Origin: Nemertoderma westbladi
Lineage: Eukaryota; Xenacoelomorpha; Nemertodermatida; Nemertodermatidae
Direction: 5' to 3'
Assembly: GCA_032718475.1 (NCBI GenBank)
Contig: JAUCBJ010008589.1
Location: 1-36,996, forward strand
Length of the DNA stretch: 36,996 nucleotides
The translations under genes were made by a program, and so were the position numbers. Positions 22,001 to 34,000 of the stretch are shown in pieces. The notes beneath the pieces were generated by a model. That model made no database searches. It had not been told where the DNA came from and was given only the letters and a program-made list of their open reading frames with translations. Each line of letters starts with the position of its first letter. Position 1 is the first letter of the stretch.

Positions 22001-25000
22001 CCCTATCTGTCCACTCTCCAACCGTACCTGGGCATCCCTATCTGTCCACTCTCCAACCTTACCTGGGCATCCCTATCTGTCCACTCTCCAACCATACCTG
22101 GGCATCCGTCCATCTGTCAACTCTCCAACCATACCTGGGCATCCATCCCTATCTGTCCACTCTCCAACCATACCTGGGCATCCCTATCTGTTCAATCTCC
22201 AACACTACCTGGGCATCCCTATCTGTCCACTCTCCAACCATACCTGGGCATCCCTATCTGTCCACTCTCCAACCATACCTGGGCATCCCTATCTGTCCAC
22301 TCTCCAACCATACCTGGGCATCCGTCCATCTGTCAACTCTCCAACCATACCTGGGCATCCATCCTTATCTGTCCACTCTCCAACCATACCTGGGCATCCC
22401 TATCTGTTCAATCTCCAACACTACCTGGGCATCCCTATCTGTCCACTCTCCAACCATACCTGGGCATCCCTATCTGTCCACTCTCCAACCATACCTGGGC
22501 ATCCCTATCTGTCCACTCTCCAACCATACCTGGGCATCCGTCCATCTGTCAACTCTCCAACCATACCTGGGCATCCATCCCTATCTGTCCACTCTCCAAC
22601 CATACCTGGGCATCCCTATCTGTTCAATCTCCAACACTACCTGGGCATCCCTATCTGTCCACTCTCCAACCATACCTGGGCATCCATCCCTATCTGCCCA
22701 CTCTCCAACCATACCTGGGCATCCCTATCTGTTCAATCTCCAACCATACCTGGGCATCTCTATCTGTCCATTCTCCAAGATTCACCACTTTATGGTCATT
22801 AAATCTTCGCATCTTCGAATGATATTCTAGACATTCTTCACAAAAAACCAAATCGCAGTCGATGCATACCAGCGTTCCTTTTAACATAAAATGTAAAATT
22901 TGTAACGTAAAATATCATTTATTAAACTGATAACATTTGAACAGACCAAATTAAGCACCGTGTTAAATTATTACTCAATTACTCTAAGTGGCTGTAAGTG
23001 TATATTCTTATTACTGCTACTACTATGGTTTACCTAGACATACCGGTATGCATATTACCAATTGGGGTGTCGTTTCAGCCCATTTTAGCATAATTAACAT
23101 TTAGTTTAACAATTCGTTTCGAAAATATTTAATTTCGATATTTACCATTTAAGGAACCTTTTAAAGGAAAGTAGCAGGTCATAATGGAAGGCTTTTCTAA
23201 CCAAAACAATAAACTAAATTGAGGAACACAGTTTACAGTAATTTACAGTATTTTTACTTTTCAATATTAATTTAACATTAACCTTATGGGAAGGCTGAAA
23301 CTACACCCCAATTGGAAATTTGCATACCGTACAGCAATACCAAGGACTACTGAAGCAAGGACTGGCACACGGCAAATCCGTTTCCCCTTGAGCACCTTAG
23401 ATCCTGAACGAACTTAGATCTTGGGTGGACATAGATCCTTCCCATACGAACTTAGATCCCTCCCATACGAACTTAGATCCTTCCCATACGAACTTAGATC
23501 CTTCCCATACGAATTTAGATCCTTCCCATACTAACTTAGATCCTTCCCATACGAACTTAGATCCTTCCCATACGAACTTAGATCCTTCCCATACGAACTT
23601 AGATCATTCCCATACTAACTTTAGATCCTTCCCATACGAACTTATAGATCTTCCCCATACGAACAGTTAGGATCTAAGTTAACCTAGATAGGATCTAAGT
23701 TCACCCTGTTAGGATCTAAGTTCACCTACTGTAGTTAGGATCTAAAGTTCACTAGTTAGGATCTAAGTTCACCCAGATAGGACCTAAGTTCGGAAAGATA
23801 CAAGTTCATCAAAGTCAGGCCTTGCGGGATCTAAGTTCGTTTTACCGGTAAATCCTGACTTCGCTAGCGAAGGCCAGGCCATGCAGCCATGTTCAGATGT
23901 TGATACCGATGTTCAGATGCAGATGTCGTACAGCTATTACCGGCAAGGACTACTTGGTTACCGGTAACCAGTTTGAATGATAAACATACACCTGTACACA
24001 CTCTGTGGTAAAAAATTATGTAGAATCGATTTCTGGTATTATCCGGCAGCCCGGTACTGCAGTACTGTATTAGTTTTTCAATTAGGCCTACCGCATACCG
24101 GTACCTACTGACCTATTGATATTGCTTTCAAGTATTGCTTTCTACAGTTCTATATTTTAATGTTTCTTAATAATGTCTGAATGTAGAGCTGTAGAGTACC
24201 GGTCTGCCGATAGCTGTATATATACTCGTACTGTACAATCGGACAACTGCACTGAACTGTGGTGTGGTATATCTGTATATGGTTATGGTACCGCGTACCG
24301 GTATAGGCCTAGGCAGATAGGCCTAGTTCAGTAGTTCAGGTACAGAGAACAGAGGTACCGGTAATCCTCCGAAACGGCGTAGCACATGCACATACAGACG
24401 TATTGACGTACAAGCACTGCTGCACTGAAGCACGTACCACTGTACCAGTGCAGCAGTGTACCACGTCATTTCGCCACACAGCCACACAACCGTCATGACC
24501 GTCAGACCGTACAGCCGTAACTATTATCAGATTATTACAGTATTAATTTGATTTGATTATTAGTAACTGGATTGCCGCATTGCCAATGCGACTAAGCGAT
24601 GACACTATGATGGTTCGCCTTTCATCTAAGGGCTGAAGGGTAGAAAGCGGTCATCTGTACCAACCTGCAACCAGGCTGGTTACCACCCACTGCTGCACTG
24701 GCAGACTGGCTTGGCTGACTGGATGAGGCAGTGAGGTTCGAGAGTTTCCCGAGGGTGTTCCGCACATCAAGCTGTCAAGGAGGCCGGTTGGGTCGTTCAG
24801 TCGTTGCAATTGCAACCATTACACCAAATGAATTTCCCAGAGTACCAGCAACCTGTCACTGTCAGGGTCAGCCTGTATACCGCGCGCACCTTCGACGCCA
24901 AGTCAGGCGTCAGCACGTCAAACTCCGCCTGTCGAAGAACGACAGATTAGCTCATTGAACTCGAAGGACTTCTGGACTTGGTAGCTGGGTTCGTTGAACT

Positions 25001-28000
25001 TGATGCCTGGATGCTGGTATCTTCTCCTGGATGCCTGGGTGCACGATCTGCCATGTGCCATTGATGTGCCGATGCTGCGATGTGCCGCACATTGACATAT
25101 ATCCAAAATAGCCATAATCAACACTGTCAGACTGTACGATATATTTCAGTGACATATTCGTGATCAGCATCCCAAAACACCTACTGACCCATATCTGTAG
25201 GCCTATATGGTTATAAAATCAATTTGATTTTGTGGTAATTTTTCATTATCATATTTTTGCACTAGGCTGCTAGGCCTACTTGTTTTTTCGTGCCTCAGAG
25301 GGCACATTCAACTGTTCAAAATTACCATTTAATTGTAATGCTATTAATAATAATGCTATTTAATTAATAAAGAGCCCATATTATCATCAGGGCCATTGGC
25401 CATTGATGTGTTCTCTGGAGTGGGGAATATTTGGTCGGCAATCATAATAATAAATAATATAAACACAAAAATATAGAAAATAATTCATGAAAGCAACAGA
25501 TAATTGAGAAACTAATTCCAAAAATAGATTCTCCATAATTGTTTACCCCAGAGCTGCTAAGCGTGTATGTTTATCATTCAAACTGGTTACCGGTAACATA
25601 AACAACATGGCCTCGCTAGCGAAGTCTGGATTTACCGTATGCCTGCCCTTGCTTCAGTAGCCCTTGATCAATACCGGTACTGAAAAGTTATCGGTCTGTG
25701 GTAGGCTTACCGTACCGGTCAGCGGATAGTGTCAGTGTTAGTAATACTGAAAAACTAAAGATGTCTGATTTTAGTAAATTCGCAAATGATGATTTCGACG
25801 CTGCCGATTGGATTAATGCTGGTTTTTCTGGATTTGAAGAACATGGTAAAACCAGGGAAGCTCACGCAACGACACTTGTTACAAAATTGCAACTATTTAT
25901 ACAGGTTGGTTTTTGGGCTGCTGGCCTGACAGCGCTCCCGCTCCTCTACCACTGGCGCCAGCGGTACGGTAAGCCGTGCCGATGCCACTGACTGGTATTC
26001 ACTGTTATTTTCACTCAAATCAAGAAACGTCGTTCATATGTATTTTATTTGCCAGTTTGCGCTGGAGATATGCAGATAGGCGTATGTCAGTATGTGTGCA
26101 GGTGTGGGGTTGTAGTATGTAGTATAAAAGTGTGGTCTCGGTTGTGAAGTGTGATGGCGTGAGACAGAGGGGGCGGGTGGCGGGCCCGGGGATCCCATCT
26201 CTGCGCATTACATGAATAAATGATTCCGTCTCTGTTAAATTACCAATTTAGGATTCACTTTGGCACGTTATTGAGTTATTCTATCCATAAAAATAAACTA
26301 AAGTCAATAGAACAGGTAGTACAGTAGTACGGTACTGCTCTAGTATGAAACCTCATGGTCTGAGTTTCTCGACAACTTCGTCTGATTGATCCATTACCAT
26401 TTTAAACTACCTGCAATTTTTAAGTCCGAAACAAATTTACCTTATTTTAAAATATAATAATAAGAAGATAAATTAAATTTATTAAAAATAATAAGATAAA
26501 TTAATTATAGATAAATTTAAACAATTTATCTTATTTTATTACTAATAAATACATTTTACATACATTAATTGAATTTATTTATTTTACATTAGTTCAGTAC
26601 ATTATTTCATGCCGAAAGGCGAAATTGAATAAATATATAAGAATATAGCACTGTGTAACAGGTTACAGGTTACAGTTCTATTTTTTTGAGTAGTCAGTTG
26701 TTATTTGCGTCGATATTCACATGGGCTGGAGCCTGCAGGGGGATGAGTTTTGAATGCATCGAACGTCCCATATCTGGATGTGGCTCACAGTTGAAGTTCA
26801 GAAGTTGACAGTCTGGGGTCGGACGGTCGGGGTCTGGTCTCTTGTTCGGCTGCTGCACTATTATTTTAGTAGGTGTTAGGCCTACCTACTCGTTTACCGG
26901 TTGAAGTTGAGTTTTTTTATTTATTTTTTTTTCAGGAAGTGAATCAATCGTTAGAGGAACTGTGCCATCTCTCTGTCAGCAATCTGCCGAGAGTTCTACG
27001 TGACATTGACGTCATTAAACAGGAAACTAATTTCCTGGACAAACAATTAAGGAGTGTCAGTGGAGATATTGAACAGGTACCGCCACCAGTACTTACCCTA
27101 TTAGTACCTGCAGTATGTACGGGTCCTACTAAAAACCGTAATTTACCGCAATTTACCGCAACTAATTGTCATTTTCTAGCAGCCCCATGGTCTAGTGGTA
27201 ACAACCTTAGGCTTCCACGTAGGAGGCCCTGGTTCGATCCCTTGACCAGGCAACGCTGTTTTTGCAGTGTTTTAAAAACTACAAAATTTATATTTAATGC
27301 TGTAAAATGTGATCAATATAAAAACCAATATATGGCGTATATTGGCCATATCGTATATCGTCCAATATATGCCAGTATATGTATATATATATACATTAGA
27401 TTAGACAGTTGTTACAGGGTCCTACGAATTAGGCCTACCCCTAAATAGTCACTAAATACCACAAAAAGTCTAAACTATTTACCGAAACTATTTACGACGT
27501 CATAATTTCTGGTCGACCACAAATTATGACGCCGTGGAGAACTTCTGAAAAAAAAGTTAAAAAAAATTAATTAATTGGCAAAGATCAGCCAGCGTAGATC
27601 TGACACCAGATACTAAGTAACAGTAACCTGACCGTTTCACCACCACCCCCCCCCCCCCCCCCCCCCCGAACGCTACTATTTAATTTTACTAACTTTAACT
27701 TTTTTAAATTTTACTACTATTCTCTACATTATCTAGTTTCATAGTTATTTATTCTTTTTTTTTCAATTCGTTAACTCAAATGACATTAAAGCGTTCTAAT
27801 TATTAGTAAGTTTTATAATGTTGGAACGATCCTGTGTCAGTTGCAGACTATCATAAATCAAAACAATAAACGCGAGCTAAGAGCACAGGTTGCTGTATAC
27901 GCCAAATTATTTTGACTCAACTTAAACTTTGAGGTTAACGTTGTTTCTATTGCCTCCAGGTTGAGTGCAGCACCAATAAAACGATGAGTCATCTGGTCCA

Positions 28001-31000
28001 TCTCGACTCGTACAAAACGCGGATCGAGACCGCGTTACAGACACTCCGGGAGGCAGACAACTGGACGGTGCTGACAGCCGACACCGACCGAGTGATGCAG
28101 ACACACGACGCCCGACTGATCCTCGAGCAACTGGTCGCCATGGAGGCGAGTCTGCGCGCGCTCCGGGGATTCCCGGAGTACGACGAACGCGAGACCAAAC
28201 TGGATTCCTTGAAGGACCGCTTGGAGGCGTTGGTTAGTCCGCGTCTCGTCGACGCGATTAACCGTCGGCAGACAGACCGAGCCGCTGAGTTGGTGGCCGT
28301 ATTTAAAGGAATGAACCGCACCGAGCAGGTTTACATCTACTACTACCGAGCGAAGCGAGCGAGTTTCCAGAAGGAGTGGCACCGCCTAGTGTCGGAGCGC
28401 GGTGTCGGAGACGCGAGTTTGACGGACTTCCTTCAGACGGTTCTGTGCGCGTCGTTGGCTGCGGAAGCCCGTTGGTGCGACGAGGTAATCGGACCCGCGA
28501 CGCCGATTATTCTCGAGTTGTTGTCGCGAACTCTATCAGGTTTAGAACCTCCCGTCTCCGCCGTCGTCGAGAGTTTCCTCACCGAGGAATCCTTCGCCAT
28601 TGACGGTTTAATATCCGCCAAGTCGATTATCCTAAACTTCCTCCAGGAAGTTTATTTCGTTTTAGGTAATTCCTACGATCCGTCATTCTCTTCCAGTTTC
28701 GACTTCATCCGGCAGGTTTGGTCGCCTTTGTTTCCGTATTTATCGACTTATTCCGACTTAGAGAGCGACTACATAACGGGTCGATGCCGCGATATGTCCT
28801 GGAATATCGTGGGAAAGGATATCCCCGATATCAGGGATATCCTAACGAAGAATTGTTGTGTTATATTCGATATCCTGGAGGAATCCCTCAACCACTGCGT
28901 TCTGTTTACCGATTGTCTCGCAGCCCCGGGGTTTGTAGAAACTATTCGTTCGAGTTTCTCCAACTTTATGGTTCAACTCGAGGCTTTTCTAGCCGAAATC
29001 GTTACCGTAGCAACTGATGACGCCAACTACTGGGAATATTTCGGTTTGTCGGTGAACTTCATCGAAGTTTGCGGTTCGATGTTATCCAAACTGAACTCGT
29101 TAGAATCGAATATATTCGAGCGGTTTATAACAACATTAAGTAAATATATAAATACAGACAAACAAACTAAATCGCTTTATGATCATTTTAATTACCTAGA
29201 AAGTCAAGACGAAGAGAAATTCGAGTATTTATGTAAATTCTACCGGGAACTCGAAACAGATGTTGAGGTTTCCAGACCCCTCGAGGTTTATATTAACAGA
29301 TTAAACAATTCGGCCCATCAGTTATCCTTCGATTTGCTTTTCGCTCCGATTAAGCGGCTGTTGGAACCGATTCAGTCGATGGATGTTTGGTCGGGAACGG
29401 AATCCGACGGTGGTCTGGAGATTCCCTCCTACGGGAAGGTTCCCCAGGAGTACATCACCCTGATCGGCTCCTTGTTGATGTCGTTACCGCAGCAACTCGA
29501 GCCCTACATGCTGGAAGGCAACCCGGATCTCTCATTTGCTGTTCGGCTGGGTAGACTGCCCTACCCCGAGGAGGGAGGCTCTCGGGAGGATTCCCTCGCT
29601 CTCCATTGGTTGTCCTCTGTTTCCCGTGCGACCATGCACACGATGGGACAGGCCGTACTCCTGATACCTCGGTTGTCCAATCACGGGGCCGGACAGTTAG
29701 CCGTCGACCTCCAGTATTTACTTAATGTGGTTGAGAGTCTAGGGTTGACTCCATTGTCTACGTTGTTACACATCGTAACCTTGGCAACGGTTAACGTGGA
29801 TGATTTTGTTGACGTTGCCATGAGAATTCCAGCTCGGATTAGCCAATCAATGCGTTCTATGCGAAATATATAATAAATTATAAATACCAGCTGCACCGTG
29901 TGCACACACACAGCTGCAATGTGTGCACACACACAGCTGCACCGTGTGCACACACACAGCTGCATCGTGTGCACACACACACAGCTGCACCGTGTGCACA
30001 CACACAGCTGCACCGTGTGCACACACACAGCTGCACCGTGTGCACACACACAGCTGCAATGTGTGCACACACACAGCTGCAATGTGTGCACACACACACA
30101 GCTGCACCGTGTGCACACACACAGCTGCACCATGTGCACACACACAGCTGCACCGTGTGCACACACACAGCTGCAATGTGTGCACACACACAGCTGCACC
30201 GAGTGCGTGCACACACACAGCTGCCCCGTGTGCACACACACAGTTGCAATGTGTGCACACACACAGCTGCACCGTGTGCACACACACAGCTGCAATGTGT
30301 GCACACACACAGCTGCACCGTGTGCGTGCACACACACAGCTGCCCCGTGTGCACACACACAGTTGCAATGTGTGCACACACACAGCTGCAATGTGTGCAC
30401 ACACACACAGCTGCACCGTGTGCACACACACAGCTGCACCATGTGCACACACACAGCTGCACCGTGTGCACACACACAGCTGCAATGTGTGCACACACAC
30501 AGCTGCACCGTGTGCGTGCACACACACAGCTGCCCCGTGTGCACACACACAGTTGCAATGTGTGCACACACACAGCTGCAATGTGTGCACAGCACACACA
30601 CAGCTGCAATGTGTGTCTCATCGTAAACTTCCACTCCGTATAGCTGTTGGTTGTTGACCTTTATTATTCTATTTTATATTTCTCTTATTAATAACTAATT
30701 AGTGCCGTTGGTGGTAATATTATTCTATTTATTGATTATTGTTGTGCTCGGAGGGTTTCTAGGCAATTATTTATTTTATTTTTATGATAAACGCCGATTA
30801 TAATATTATCGACAATTTATCTCTAACGGTTTTTTCCCCCACCAACTCAGCGCTTCCAACAGCTGCTGGAGACCCAACCAGTCCTGTCGCTGCCGCCACT
30901 GTAACGACCCGCAACGGAGACACCACATGCGACGGAGACACCACATGCGACGGAGACACCACATGCGACGGAGACACCACATGCGACGGAGACAGCACAT

Positions 31001-34000
31001 GCGACGGAGACAGCACATGCGATGGAGACACCACATGCGACGGAGACACCACATGCGACGGAGACACCACATGCGACGGAGACAGCACATGCGACGGAGA
31101 CAGCACATGCGATGGAGACACCACATGCGACGGAGACACCACATGCGACGGAGACACCACATGCGACGGAGACACCACATGCGACGGAGACACCACATTA
31201 TTTAGATGTACGTTCGCGTGGTTAGACTAACATACTGTAATGTCCGTTTGTGATATACAGTTTGGTATTATTTCGTTAGGTCCAAAGGAGTTAGGTTTAA
31301 TAAACTTTTCGTTATATACAATGAACGTTAGGTCCAAGGATTAAATATCAAATTCAACTCCATATTCTTCACAGATTTTTACTAACACTCTGCTCTGAGA
31401 CCAGTTAAATAAGAGATAGATAATCCGCATCAAATAAATGATTTATATTTTTACCTAAAACCCGACAACCCACTGCACAACTATTTAATCTTTCGACTTA
31501 GACCGTTGACATAAATATTTAATAATGAAATATACTTTTCATGCCCTATATTTTTTACTCATTTGCCCTATATTTATGTTGGCCTAACAGTAACACGGTA
31601 CAATGTACAACCTAATGCAGTAGCGGTGTCCTAGGCGATTCCCCCCCCCCCCCCCCCCTTCCTATGGACTTCAGTATAATAATGCTGTAGTAGAAATCCT
31701 TAGCGTTCCCCTAAAGCAGGTATTTCTGTAGATTAGTACCGGTACCGGCACCGGTACTGCTGTAGGCCTACTGTGTAGCCTACCATTTAAATACGGTAAT
31801 GGTAGAGCAGAGGCCTACCGGCTGACCGGTTGTGCTAATGGTAATTACATTGTATTGATTTAATTTGACAGGTGAAGAAATTGTATTAACTTTATTTGAA
31901 ATATAATTTAATTTAATTTATGTAATTTGAAATGTAAATCAATGATGCTGTATCTTTAAGCTGTCCCATTCCCTCAAATGTTCATGACATAGTTTATTGT
32001 TATGTACATGACATAGTTTATTGTTTTGGTTAGAAAATCCCGCCTCTGTAACCTGCTCCTTTCCCTGAATTGGTAAAGTGACCGTTTATTGTTTTGGTTA
32101 GAAAGCCCCGCCTCTGTAACCTGTTCCTTTCCTTCATTTAGTAAAGTGACTGTTTATTGTTTTGGTTAGAAAATCCCGCCTTGGCCTCTGTAACCTGCTC
32201 CTTTCCCTGATTTGGTAAAGTGACCGTTCGTTGTTTTGGTTAGAGAGGCCCGCCTCTGTAACCTGCTCCTTTCCTTCATTTAGTAAAGTGACTGTTTATT
32301 GTTTTGGTTAGGAAATCCCGCCTCTGTAACCTGCCCCTTTCCCTCAATTAGTTAAATTATCGTTTATTGTTTTGGTTAGAAAGTCCCGTCTCTGTAACCT
32401 GCTCCTTTCTCTCAATTGGTAATGTTATCGTTTATTGTTTTGGTTAGAAAATCCCGCATCTGTAACCTGCTCCTTTCCTTCATTTGGTAAAGTGACTGTT
32501 TATTGTTTTGGTTAGAAAATCCCGCCTCTGTAACCCGTTCCTTTCCCTCAATTAGTTAAATAATCGTTTATTGTTTTGGTTAGAAAGGCCCGCCTCTGTA
32601 ACCTGCTCCTTTCCTTCATTTGGTAAAGTGACTGTTTATTGTTTTGGTTAGAAAATCCGGCCTTAACCTGCTCCTTTCCATCAATTGGTAATTGTTTTTG
32701 GCTATAAAATGAGTGTTTTGCTACGTCATGTGGTAATCGATTATCGACAACAACCACAAACTATTAAATATAGAGTCTTTTTACCACAGGCGCATATGGA
32801 AATCTATCTCATAGTCTATAAATCATGGAATCATGGAATGTTTTGGCACAGGCATAGTGAAACCAACTGTCCGACAGACCAGAAATCAACAAATTTTGTA
32901 TGTTTTGGCATAGGCATGTTGACATCAACTGTCTGACAGTCCAGAAATCAGCAGTCTTACAGTTTGAAGAAATACATACATAAAAAGTCATAAAATAAAA
33001 TAAAAGGACAACAAAAGTCATTAAAAGGACAACAAAAGTCATTATGCACAATTCGTAAAAAAAGGAGGACAAAAAAGTCAAATAAAAGGACATAAAACAT
33101 CACTGCCAAAGAATTCTGACACAGCTGTACCCCAAGTAACACACACTAATTGATGAGAATACCAATACGATGATAATCGAACCACTTTTAGAAACTTTTA
33201 AACTTAATAATAATTTTCTGAATAACTTGAAATGTGAAACACGGTCAAATGTTAGCAGCATCAAGAAAAGCACTGAAAACAGGTGAGTCTCTGATAATAT
33301 AAAGAAATATGGACTTTTAAAGCGAAAATACACATTTCAGTGCCGAGCCCTTTCCAAAAACCAAATTGGTTATCTTCTAATTTAGCTCAACTAGAAATAT
33401 TATCTGAAATACATGACTCCAACACTTTAGAGCATGCTGAGGATATAGCTTAATATTGCTTAATTTAGAAGAGACAAGTGACTCGTAACTAAAAATATGA
33501 GATTCTATGGCTTTAGACCAGATGGCAGAGTTATTACAACTTCTTACATTATTTAAATAGTGAGATGACACACCAACAGGAATATTACACATAAACGCTT
33601 TTGCACAAGCAGCTGTTTTTTCGGAATTAGTTACTAGGAAACCTTCACAAACAATCTGGCAAGCAATTGATTTGCGGATTGATGTAGCCACTACTGCGTT
33701 TATAGCTGTTAGTGTACCGGTGCAGAATAATATTGTACCAGTACTGAGCTGTTAGTGTACCGGTACAGAATAATATTGTACCAGTACTGCAGTACCAAAC
33801 CTAAGAACTGAATACTTTCACGCTAATACCGGTAGTTATCCTTTGATTTACTCTTAAAACCTCAAGGCAGTTTTAGGTGACTGTAGCCTTGATAGGCCTA
33901 TAACCCGATAGTTTTATTAGGCCTACATAATTTATTGTCTTGTCGTTCCGAGGCCCTGCAATCAACGAACCGTCGCAATAACAATGCAAGTAAAGGGGAA

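Noticed and set aside
19830-22802. 990-codon plus-strand ORF and several minus-strand ORFs in the same interval
   Set aside because: They are frames kept open by the 39-bp period of the minisatellite. There is no unique coding sequence, and the interval is an intron of the minus-strand gene.
27182-27254. Functional tRNA gene
   Set aside because: The acceptor and T stems do not pair properly and the anticodon arm is weak.
29681-30657. Open frames of about 240-320 codons on both strands, rich in Cys and His
   Set aside because: The 23-bp unit lacks stops in several frames at once, so all are repeat artefacts; the longest also runs antisense into COG7.
30784-31230. 148-codon ORF with Cys-Asp-Gly-Asp-Thr-Thr repeats
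   Set aside because: It is explained by the 18-bp tandem repeat, with no homology, splice or promoter support.
32017-32697. Array of E2F sites
   Set aside because: The AATCCCGCC core resembles but does not match the E2F consensus well enough to call binding sites.
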